NCBI RefSeq assembly: GCF_032051675.1
Contig: NZ_CP116968.1
Coordinates: 4,705,001-4,769,000 of the forward strand
DNA length: 64,000 bases
Origin: Candidatus Nitrospira neomarina
GTDB lineage: Bacteria > Nitrospirota > Nitrospiria > Nitrospirales > UBA8639
Direction: 5' to 3'
Part shown: positions 1 through 6,416 of the stretch, one piece after another
Layout of the letters: each line of letters opens with the position of its first letter
Numbering within the stretch: the first letter of the stretch is position 1
Notes under the pieces: generated by a model
What the model saw: only the letters and a program-made list of their open reading frames with translations
Told to the model about the DNA's origin: nothing
Databases searched by the model: none
Translations under genes and position numbers: made by a program

Positions 1-626
1 TACTGTCAGCATTTTTGGTTTCCTTACACGTGGCATCAAAAGATGACACTGGAGGTAGAGGCTGATGGGCAAGGGTATCCGGGATCTAGCGTCGTAGAGG
101 TGAGTTGGCGTAAAAACGATCCGATCGGCGCAGCCAATGGTCCAGAGTGGATCGGAGGGATACGCGGCGAAGCTCCCTATGTGGAGGTTCCAGGACACGG
201 GGTCCTCTTTGGATTAATAAGCTTTGCAGGAAATTCATCGTATGCGGCCGACTTGGCTCCCCAGGTCATAACCGACCGGAAGGGGTGGGCACGTGGCCCA
301 CAAGAATTTTCATTAGCTAAAGCCGCAGAGGAACAAACGTTGACTATTCCTCATGATCGGTATCCCCTCCTGGTGACGTTTAGCGATATTACCGATCCAA
401 AAACCGTCCAACAAGTCGATCCAACTAACCTGGCGGCGACGTTCGGGGCGGGCGTCTCGCTCAAGCGCATCACGTTGGAAATCACCACGAGCCGGTGACG
501 GAGGGGAAGATAGAACGTGTGTTGGGGTGGTGGAACAACTTAACTGTACCCATTGGTGGAAAAGTAGATCGGAAATATGGTGATCCTTTATATGGGCTAG
601 GAAAATGGAGTTTTGTGAGGAAGTAA
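1..626 (+). pseudogene. small exported protein of the toxin island, copy 1 (5' cut by window, 3' frameshifted)
   Basis: The frame is open from base 1, so the start lies outside the window. The visible protein begins YCQHFWFPYTWHQKMTLEVE and matches two paralogues at 723-1415 and 5698-6414. All share WHQKMT, a middle GEA..VE(V/L)PG block and a C-terminal ATFGxGVSLKRITLEIT block. At about 487 one G is missing relative to the paralogues (ATCACC-ACGAG against ATCACCGACGAG), so the frame stops at 498. Restoring one base gives DEPVTEGKIERVLGWW and runs to TAA at 624-626, at the length expected for the family. This is either a real inactivating deletion or a one-base sequence error. No characterised function is recognised. 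The position just upstream of a toxin start in copy 3 suggests an immunity or partner role, which is inference. Confidence 0.75.
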
Positions 627-659
627 ATGGCTATTCCATCAGGCCTCGTGTATGCCTAA
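627..659 (+). pseudogene. remnant of an RTX-lipase gene start (ten codons)
   Basis: Directly after the frame-restored stop of copy 1 (TAA 624-626) an ATG opens the peptide MAIPSGLVYA and then stops. The big RTX-lipase gene at 6417 begins MAISSELMYA, seven of ten residues identical, and also sits immediately after a paralogue of the same small gene. The simplest reading is that a second [small exported protein + lipase toxin] cassette once stood here and all but the toxin's first codons was lost. The match is short, so chance cannot be excluded, but the equivalent position strengthens it. Confidence 0.5.
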
Positions 660-722
660 TTCAATGATGGAGGATGCGGTGCCGAAGAGAGCACAAATCT
701 TTTTTGGCTGGAATAATCAGAC

Positions 723-1415
723 ATGAGAAAAATAATTCTTATCGGTGTATTGGTGTTGGTAGGAGCCTGGTTGGCCTATTGTTTCATGGGACTGCCTACC
801 TACACCTGGCATCAAAAGATGACTCTAGAGGTTGAGGTCGAGGAGCAGCTTTATACGGGGACGAGTGTAGTAAAAGTGAGGGTTAAAGAAAGCGAACCGC
901 TCACGAAACAGTTGGGGTACCCGCTCCAATTTGGGGCGAAGGGGGAGGCTGCGTTCGTGGAGCTGCCGGGCTCACGCTATCTCTTTGCTTTGTTGGATGG
1001 AGGTCCCCCGGATAGTGGACCGCAGACCAATGCGGTGAATGTTTTTAAGGACCAACTGCCAAAAGGTAATCCAGAGCGTTTTGCGGTTTTGTCGAAATCG
1101 CGATTCATGACAGACCTTCCGCGGTCCCACTACCCCCTGCTGGTAGCGTTCATGGATATCAATGATCCCAACTCGGTTAGAGAGGTAGATCCGGAGAATC
1201 TGGCGGCGACGTTCGGCCCGGGGGTCTCCCTGAAACGCATCACCCTGGAAATCACCGACGAGCCGATCACGGAAGGGAAGATTGAAAGTGTGCTGGGGTG
1301 GTGGCTTGCGCAAGGAAACGAAAAAAAAGGTCCCCCTTCGCTTCGTGTTCCTAATGACAGTCCCCGTGGCTGGTATCACATAGGAGTTACTAAGTTCATC
1401 ATGGGGAAGCAATGA
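723..1415 (+). CDS. small exported protein of the toxin island, copy 2
   Basis: This 230-residue protein has an N-terminal hydrophobic segment (about residues 3-22), which predicts an uncleaved anchor or signal peptide and a periplasmic body. It shares with copies 1 and 3 the WHQKMTLEVEV motif after the anchor, a central EAAFVELPGSRYLFALL stretch, and the block PENLAATFGPGVSLKRITLE followed by DEPITEGKIE. Only the last ~30 residues are unique. No Shine-Dalgarno sequence is evident before the ATG at 723. It is not followed by a toxin gene; the next 440 bases hold a palindromic repeat and then a toxin-antitoxin pair. I do not recognise a named family. By position it may be an orphan immunity or partner protein for the lipase-type RTX toxin downstream, an inference from gene order only. 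Confidence 0.8.
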   Translation: MRKIILIGVLVLVGAWLAYCFMGLPTYTWHQKMTLEVEVEEQLYTGTSVVKVRVKESEPLTKQLGYPLQFGAKGEAAFVELPGSRYLFALLDGGPPDSGPQTNAVNVFKDQLPKGNPERFAVLSKSRFMTDLPRSHYPLLVAFMDINDPNSVREVDPENLAATFGPGVSLKRITLEITDEPITEGKIESVLGWWLAQGNEKKGPPSLRVPNDSPRGWYHIGVTKFIMGKQ

Positions 1416-1855
1416 CTTCCTGATAGATAGTATGCTCAGGAATTTCTTTTGAAATTTTAATTTTCCAAGGAACATCTTTGGCTTAGCTTAACACCTACGG
1501 GGTTCGTCCCGGCAGCCGAGGTCCTTTTCTTTCGGGAAAAGGACCCAAAACCAGTGACCCCCCGTCCGGCCTCATCGGATGGGACGGAGGCGAAATATGG
1601 AAGAGCGGGCCAACTCGCGGGGCTCAAACAAGGCCCGCAGGGAAATAAGAGCGTCCGTCCTGGGGCCGGGCGACAGGCGTCGGAAGGTAAAGGGGAGAGG
1701 GATAAGGCTTTGGAACATTCAACCCATGTCAGGTGTTGGATACGCGGTTCAGCCGTGACTCAGGCCAGGCTACGGTCAAATTTGCCTGGTATAAGCGGGC
1801 ATTTCCAATGCCCATTATTCTTGTCAACGTTTGCGAAGTGGGGTATTCTGCACCC
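1416..1855. other. intergenic stretch with a palindromic repeat
   Basis: No convincing gene. Open frames here (for example 1554-1877) are low-complexity and cross the start of the DUF433 gene. The stretch carries the hairpin repeat annotated at 1497-1560 followed by a GC-rich tail with several short direct repeats. Confidence 0.5.
1497..1560. repeat. dispersed palindromic repeat, copy a
   Basis: The stretch holds GGTTCGTCCCGGCAGCC, followed by a strong hairpin with perfect 10-base arms GGTCCTTTTC (1520-1529) and GAAAAGGACC (1536-1545). A related head, GGTTCGCCCCGGCAGCC plus TGTCCTTTT, recurs at 4598-4623. The pair therefore looks like copies of one interspersed element flanking the TA pair, the LuxR gene and the first hlyC-like gene. 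Similar elements of the form CGGCAGCC..CCTTTTC..GAAAAGG are known from other bacterial genomes; the family assignment is from memory. Confidence 0.5.
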
Positions 1856-2095
1856 ATGCCTATTGAGCAATTATTAACTCGCATCACCTTTGATTCTAAG
1901 ATTTGTCACGGAAAACCCTGCATTCGTGGGCTCCGGTATCCGGTGGATTGGGTGCTGGAACTTATGAGCAGCGGCATGTCGTCCCAGCAAATCTTGGCTG
2001 ACTATCCGGATTTGGAAGAGACTGATCTACAGGCCGCTTGTGCGTTTGGGGCAGGCCTGGCGCGGGTTCAAGGAATTGAGCCGTTGATTGGGTGA
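1856..2095 (+). CDS. DUF433 family antitoxin
   Basis: The 79-residue protein begins MPIEQLLTRITFD and carries the DUF433 signature: IC.GKPCIRG near residues 18-26, then YPVDWVLELM and a helical SSQQILADYPDL segment typical of its winged-helix fold. DUF433 proteins act as DNA-binding antitoxins paired with PIN-like toxins. The ATG at 1856 is preferred over a longer open frame from 1733 because the family starts at this point and the extension is unlike any protein. The stop overlaps the GTG start of the next gene by four bases (GTGA), so the two are translationally coupled, as expected for a type II toxin-antitoxin operon. Confidence 0.85.
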   Translation: MPIEQLLTRITFDSKICHGKPCIRGLRYPVDWVLELMSSGMSSQQILADYPDLEETDLQAACAFGAGLARVQGIEPLIG

Positions 2096-2454
2096 AATTC
2101 CTAGTCGATGCGCAACTTCCCCAACATCTCGCCCAGGAATTGACGGTTACAGGACACGGCACCCTCCATACCCTGGACCTTCCCGGTGCCAACCGTACGC
2201 GGGATGAGGAATTGGCCGATCTTTCCGCCCAGGAGAATCGCATCTTAATTACAAAGGATGCCAACTTCGTCACCACCTTTCACCTGCAACCCCGCCCACC
2301 AAAGCTCTTATTGGTCTCTACCGGCAACATTGATAATGCTACCCTCCTGCACCTGTTCGTCACGAACATTAACTCCGGCTTGGGCAACACGTCATTTGTG
2401 AGTTCAGCTGAGGCTAAACCAATTTTGCTTCAGAAGTGCTCTCGTCTTATATAA
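2092..2454 (+). CDS. PIN-like (DUF5615/Mut7-C type) toxin
   Basis: The 120-residue protein starts at GTG 2092 with KFLVDAQLPQHLAQEL, the typical N terminus of DUF5615 PIN-like proteins: an early acidic residue in FLVDAQLP, then DEELADLS, then ILITKDANF with the second acidic site. Such proteins are predicted metal-dependent RNases and pair with DUF433 antitoxins. The gene overlaps the antitoxin by four bases. The visible acidic residues suggest an intact active site. It lies inside the RTX island and may stabilise it, which is inference. Confidence 0.85.
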   Translation: MKFLVDAQLPQHLAQELTVTGHGTLHTLDLPGANRTRDEELADLSAQENRILITKDANFVTTFHLQPRPPKLLLVSTGNIDNATLLHLFVTNINSGLGNTSFVSSAEAKPILLQKCSRLI

Positions 2455-3137
2455 ACTGTCTGGATCCGCAAGCATGGGATCTCGCCCGAAGGAGCCGAAA
2501 TATAATTGGTGGTGTGCTCCGCTCATGCGGCCGGAAAGATTCGGATGCCATTCACCCGGTGCGGGCGTGGGAAGCATCTTCGGCTTGAGTAATGGGTTCT
2601 TGAAAAAATTGAACCCTCGGGTTCTATCCGTTCGCGTCGGATCTGGCCTCCCGAAAACTCAATCGAAAAGTCGGAATGGAAGATTGGCCCTGCGGGTAAG
2701 CCTGAGGCACTCCAACATGGCTGGGCACAACCCGGAAATCCCCAGAGCCCACCGACGCAAAAAATCAGAAGGTGGACCCGGACATGCGCTAAAAAGAAGG
2801 GCGCGATAATGGAAATATTTACAATGAAAGATAGTCGGACCGTGCCGTGATGAATGTTACCCATTCGTCAGAAGGATAGAGTTCCTCTATCCAAATAGAT
2901 CCTACCAAGTTTCAATCCCATCCCTTTGGGGAATGCCCAGAATATTCAAACCGGTTGTATATCGTAGGAAGCCTCAATGGGGCACCTTCATCACCAACAT
3001 ATGCATACTTTAAAAATATTTGCACCCAGCTTGAAGGTATTCCACGAATAGAAGTTAATAGGCGGCGGTGCATGCTCAGCGGTCAGATCAAAGAGAGAGT
3101 AAGGCCGCTTTGAACTGTTCACTTAAGGAGGCCTTTC
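2455..3137. other. non-coding stretch upstream of the LuxR-type regulator
   Basis: Open frames on both strands (for example 2474-2809 plus and 2523-2864 minus) have atypical composition, overlap each other, lack good ribosome sites and resemble no family I know. AT content rises from about 2800 onward, consistent with a regulatory region. A clear AAGGAGG site at about 3125-3131 serves the gene at 3138. Confidence 0.5.
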
Positions 3138-3821
3138 ATGGCACAGGTGCAGACTGAAATGCATGAGCCAAACATGCCATTCACGGGAGGGAAACCGGAA
3201 TGGCATCAGTTTCTGGACCCGTCTGCTCATAAAATTTTCGTGTGGGATAGGAAAGGCGTTTATCGAGATTGTTTGTTCCTCAATCCCATATATGGACATT
3301 TCCTGGGTGGCAAGAAACTCAAGGGAAAGAAAATTTCTGAAGTCTTAGGGAAAATGGAAGCCAAGGCGGTACTCAGTAAAATCAAGCAGGCTCTGGCCTT
3401 TCGTGAGCCCGTTCAGACGGAAATAAAATGGGTGACTGATTCCGGAACTTTTCAGACGGTCATTCGATTCTTTCCTATACTAGATTTGGTTATTGGCGTG
3501 GTGATCGATCGACCGGTTTACCGTGCAAGCATGTCGACGGAAGGCCTACAAACCGTTAGCAACGGGAAGAGTCAAAATTGGCACGTAAGAGCGCCTTTGA
3601 CCGAACGCGAATGGCGAATTGTGGAAGAAGTGAAATCGGGCAAAACCAATAAAGAAATTGCCCAGCATCTTGGCATCGCACCACGGACGGTGAAGTTTCA
3701 CATCTCCAACATATTTGCAAAACTCCACATATCAACTCGGGAAGCTTTAAAGGAGGCGAGCCCATTGACCCTCACTCGTCCCGGCAACATCTTGGAACTT
3801 CCCCAGACTGTTGTTCATTAG
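3138..3821 (+). CDS. PAS-like/LuxR-type (GerE HTH) transcriptional regulator
   Basis: The 227-residue protein has an N-terminal sensor-like region (about 20-130; FVWDRKGVYRDCLFLNP, ISEVLGKMEA) that reads as a degenerate PAS domain. A C-terminal LuxR/GerE helix-turn-helix follows (about 155-215): LTEREWRIVEEVKSGKTNKE then IAQHLGIAPRTVKFHISNIF and AKLHISTREA. There is no receiver domain, so it probably senses a ligand or redox state directly. A strong AAGGAGG site lies seven bases before the ATG. It stands about 110 bases upstream of the first acyltransferase gene in the same direction, so it is the natural candidate regulator of the toxin operon. The sensory ligand cannot be read from the sequence. 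Confidence 0.85.
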   Translation: MAQVQTEMHEPNMPFTGGKPEWHQFLDPSAHKIFVWDRKGVYRDCLFLNPIYGHFLGGKKLKGKKISEVLGKMEAKAVLSKIKQALAFREPVQTEIKWVTDSGTFQTVIRFFPILDLVIGVVIDRPVYRASMSTEGLQTVSNGKSQNWHVRAPLTEREWRIVEEVKSGKTNKEIAQHLGIAPRTVKFHISNIFAKLHISTREALKEASPLTLTRPGNILELPQTVVH

Positions 3822-3933
3822 GGAAGTCTTGGGGAATGCGGCAGTTGTTTTCCTAACTGTTTTCATAGAGATCCCAACATTCAGCGAATGGCGAGCAAAA
3901 TATTAACCACAAAGACGTGAAAAAAAGGAGACA

Positions 3934-4527
3934 ATGATGACTCACATGCAAAGTGAAGCCCCCTTCAATGCAGAGAGCCAGCTTGCCGGTAGTGAAGGAG
4001 CACTCAATCAAAATCATGGAACAGGTCAGCTCACTAATAACGGATCTACATCAAATCCTTCTGCCATGGATCCTAGTCAACGGGCACGCGTGGCGACGGC
4101 GACATTTGGAGAAATTGTGGCCTTACTGTGTTTCTCTCCCGTATTCAAGCACCTGAGCCTGGCGGATCTGGAATGGCTGGTGATCCCGGCCTTGGCTACC
4201 AACCAAGTCACGGTGGTGCGGGGGAAAGTGAAAGATCAAAATGAGCTCATGGTTCCCATCGGTTTAGCGCTTTGGGCGCATGTCTCGGAGGATGTGGATA
4301 AAAAGCTGGAAGGGCAACAGAAAGCCCATATACCCTTTCGCCTGGCCCCGCAGGACTGGAAGAGCGGAGAGATCCCCTGGTTATTGGCGGTGCTCGCACC
4401 CAAGGAAATCTCACTGGGGTTAGTCAAGAAATTGGAAGACTCCGTCTTTAAAGATAAACAATATAAGCGGTATGCATTGATGTCTGATCGGGCCCATTCG
4501 GTTCAAACCTCACCGACTCCTTCCTGA
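3934..4527 (+). CDS. HlyC-type toxin-activating lysine acyltransferase, copy 1
   Basis: HlyC-family enzymes move a fatty acyl chain from acyl-ACP to lysines of an RTX protoxin in the cytoplasm. The 197-residue protein has a unique hydrophilic N-terminal ~48 residues, then the family core. FSPVFKHLSLADLEWLVIPA contains His73, placed like catalytic His23 of HlyC. GLALWAHVSED matches the CSWANLS region of HlyC. APQDWKSGEIPWLLAVLAPK matches the EDWTSGDRKWFIDWIAPF region, with Asp141 at the position of Asp92. AAAGGAG precedes the ATG. It is paralogous to 5015-5617, with about 21 differences over 133 aligned residues by hand count. This start is favoured by the ribosome site; 3937 is equally possible. 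Confidence 0.88.
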   Translation: MMTHMQSEAPFNAESQLAGSEGALNQNHGTGQLTNNGSTSNPSAMDPSQRARVATATFGEIVALLCFSPVFKHLSLADLEWLVIPALATNQVTVVRGKVKDQNELMVPIGLALWAHVSEDVDKKLEGQQKAHIPFRLAPQDWKSGEIPWLLAVLAPKEISLGLVKKLEDSVFKDKQYKRYALMSDRAHSVQTSPTPS

Positions 4528-4592
4528 GAAGTGAAGAAAGCATTTGAGCGAATGACCAGACCATTATTTCCTATAGGGAAGATGATGTGCAT

Positions 4593-4620
4593 GCCGGGGT
4601 TCGCCCCGGCAGCCTGTCCT
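4593..4620. repeat. dispersed palindromic repeat, copy b, with UUCG hairpin
   Basis: GCCGGGG (4593-4599), loop TTCG, CCCCGGC (4604-4610): a perfect 7-base stem with the very stable UUCG tetraloop, followed by AGCCTGTCCTTTT. The head is shared with the repeat at 1497-1560. Lying about 65 bases after the first hlyC-like gene, it may also act as a transcription terminator, although no long T tract follows directly. Confidence 0.5.
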
Positions 4621-4835
4621 TTTATGCGCAAATCTCTGGAGCCTGTCCTGAGCCAGATCAAAGACCTCACACAGCGCGTCGTTCTCTAAAGTCGGCTGCA
4701 CAAGTCGGCCCCACCCCACGACCTCTATACAGCTATCGGACACGAAGGCAACCTTGAATTGTTGTTAAAGCGTATCTTCCACAAGTCTGAGGTCCCGTAT
4801 AACTATGTTGAATCTTGCCTAAGTAGTTTTTCCCT

Positions 4836-4875
4836 GTACCATAGGACAGGTTTATTTTTCAAAAAACTATGGTAC
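4836..4875. repeat. perfect inverted repeat, 9-base arms
   Basis: GTACCATAG (4836-4844) and CTATGGTAC (4867-4875) enclose 22 AT-rich bases including a run of A. This could be a hairpin, an operator, or the end of a vanished insertion sequence. No transposase gene is near. Confidence 0.45.
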
Positions 4876-5014
4876 GTTTCCTCGGCTTCGCTAAGAGAAA
4901 TTTAAGGAAGAATGCAAGCGCAATGGAAAATCCCATCACACAGCGAGGTATGACAGATCGGATGAACATGCTTCATGCCTTTTTTCGCATCGCTGATGAG
5001 AGAAGACTTTAAGA

Positions 5015-5617
5015 ATGGAACAGATCGCCCAAGAAACCTTGACGGCACAGATGCCGGTGCAATCCAACGGTGGAATAACCAGTCATGAAGAAGTCACAGG
5101 TCATAACAAGGGAACGAGGCAGGAAGGTTCTGACTCGACGCAAATCCCTTCTGCACATGAGGCGGGGCAGCGAGCCCGTGTGGCCACGGCCACCTTTGGT
5201 GAGATTGGGGCGATGCTGAGTTTCTCGCCCGTATACAAGCATCTAAGTCTGGCAGATCTGGAATGGCTGGTGATCCCGGCCTTGGCCATCAACCAAGTGA
5301 CCGTCGTGCGCGGGAAACTCAAGGATCAGAATGGTCTTCTGGTACCCATGGGATTAGCGCTCTGGGCGCATGTCTCGGAAGATGTGGATAAAAGACTGGA
5401 GGCGCAACAGCAATCGAACATCCCGTTTCATCTGGCCCCGCAGGACTGGAAGAGCGGTGAGATTCCGTGGCTGCTCGCGGTATTGGCGCCTAAGGAGGTG
5501 GCTCAGGAGTTAGTAAAGAAATTAGAAGACTCCGTTTCAAAAGATAAAACGTATAAGCGGTATGCATTAACGTATGGGCGGGCTGATTTGACTCAATCCT
5601 CACCGACCATTTCTTGA
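5015..5617 (+). CDS. HlyC-type toxin-activating lysine acyltransferase, copy 2
   Basis: The 200-residue paralogue of 3934-4527 has the same core: SPVYKHLSLADLEWLVIPAL with His76 as the probable catalytic histidine, GLALWAHVSED, and APQDWKSGEIPWLLAVLAPK with Asp144 as the probable acidic partner. The N-terminal ~52 residues differ almost completely from copy 1, while the last ~20 are partly similar (SSPTIS against TSPTPS). Both copies keep all recognisable active-site residues, so both are probably functional. It lies 80 bases before the third small exported protein and then the RTX gene. In the hlyCABD arrangement the activator precedes the toxin, which this order fits. Two activators could differ in acyl chain or target lysine; that is inference. 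Confidence 0.88.
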   Translation: MEQIAQETLTAQMPVQSNGGITSHEEVTGHNKGTRQEGSDSTQIPSAHEAGQRARVATATFGEIGAMLSFSPVYKHLSLADLEWLVIPALAINQVTVVRGKLKDQNGLLVPMGLALWAHVSEDVDKRLEAQQQSNIPFHLAPQDWKSGEIPWLLAVLAPKEVAQELVKKLEDSVSKDKTYKRYALTYGRADLTQSSPTIS

Positions 5618-5697
5618 GGATTACGAAATGAATGTGAGCCAATGTCGTTGAATTAAGAAGAACCGTACAACGTGATCCAAGAAAGGAACGCGTAGAG

Positions 5698-6414
5698 ATG
5701 ACCAGGAAGGGAACTTACTATCAGATGTTCAAAAAGGGAATCAGTAGAAAAAGATTGTTGCTCATGCTCTGTCTATTTCTTACCCCGCTTCTGACAGGAT
5801 TCGAGTTTTTGGGATTTGCTTCGAACTCGTGGCATCAGAAGATGACGGTGGAAGTGAGGGTGAACGGGGAAGTCTACTCGGCGGCCAGTGTGGTGGCCAT
5901 GAGCGTCTTTCGACACCCTGATATCCCCCTGGTGCATGGGAATCTGGATCTGGATATGGCGGGAGAAGCGGTCGTGGTTGAACTCCCTGACAATCGGCAG
6001 TTGTTTGCGCTGCTGACCTACAATGCCTATTTGGCGGTAAAGGCGTTTTCGGATGTAATGAGCCGGAAAGACCGCCAATCGTCCGACCAGTGGGCCATCG
6101 TGACTGCCCAGAAGGGCAAAGGCCGTGAGCTGGCCCCCAAGGACTACCCGCTGCTGGTGACGTTTACGGATATCACCGATCCTACGACGGTTAAGCAGGT
6201 GGATCCGGACAACTTGGCGGCCACGTTCGGGCCGGGGGTCTCCTTGAAACGCATCACGCTGGAAATCACTGATGAGCCGGTGACGGAGGGAAAAATTGAA
6301 AGCCTGTTGGGGTGGTTAGGACCTCATCCGGAACCAACGTTAGGGCATTCAAAAGATATTTTTAATCCAATTTTTGCTGCTACTGTTCACCACGGAGATT
6401 TCATAAGGAGATAA
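5698..6414 (+). CDS. small exported protein of the toxin island, copy 3 (toxin-adjacent)
   Basis: The 238-residue protein has a positively charged N terminus and a hydrophobic segment at about residues 20-40 (LLLMLCLFLTPLL), so it is exported or membrane-anchored. WHQKMTVEVRVNGEVYSAAS follows, with the family block DPDNLAATFGPGVSLKRITL and DEPVTEGKIESLLGW near the C terminus. An internal start at about 5725 is possible. Its TAA (6412-6414) is two bases before the ATG of the RTX-lipase gene, so the two are tightly coupled. A small periplasmic partner directly before a lipase toxin resembles immunity-effector pairs, but whether it is immunity, chaperone or co-secreted partner cannot be told from sequence. 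Confidence 0.85.
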   Translation: MTRKGTYYQMFKKGISRKRLLLMLCLFLTPLLTGFEFLGFASNSWHQKMTVEVRVNGEVYSAASVVAMSVFRHPDIPLVHGNLDLDMAGEAVVVELPDNRQLFALLTYNAYLAVKAFSDVMSRKDRQSSDQWAIVTAQKGKGRELAPKDYPLLVTFTDITDPTTVKQVDPDNLAATFGPGVSLKRITLEITDEPVTEGKIESLLGWLGPHPEPTLGHSKDIFNPIFAATVHHGDFIRR

Positions 6415-6416
6415 CT

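Larger units (their letters stand above)
4528..5014. other. intergenic stretch between the two hlyC-like genes
   Basis: No gene is seen. It holds a perfect GC hairpin at 4593-4610, a short run of the dispersed repeat head shared with 1497-1560, and a perfect 9-base inverted repeat at 4836-4875. These look like remains of mobile or repeated DNA inserted between duplicated genes. Confidence 0.5.

Noticed and set aside
1554-1877. 107-codon plus-strand open frame
   Set aside because: Low-complexity product overlapping the repeat and the DUF433 start; no ribosome site or family.
2474-2864. Open frames on both strands
   Set aside because: Mutually overlapping, basic low-complexity translations without domain features.
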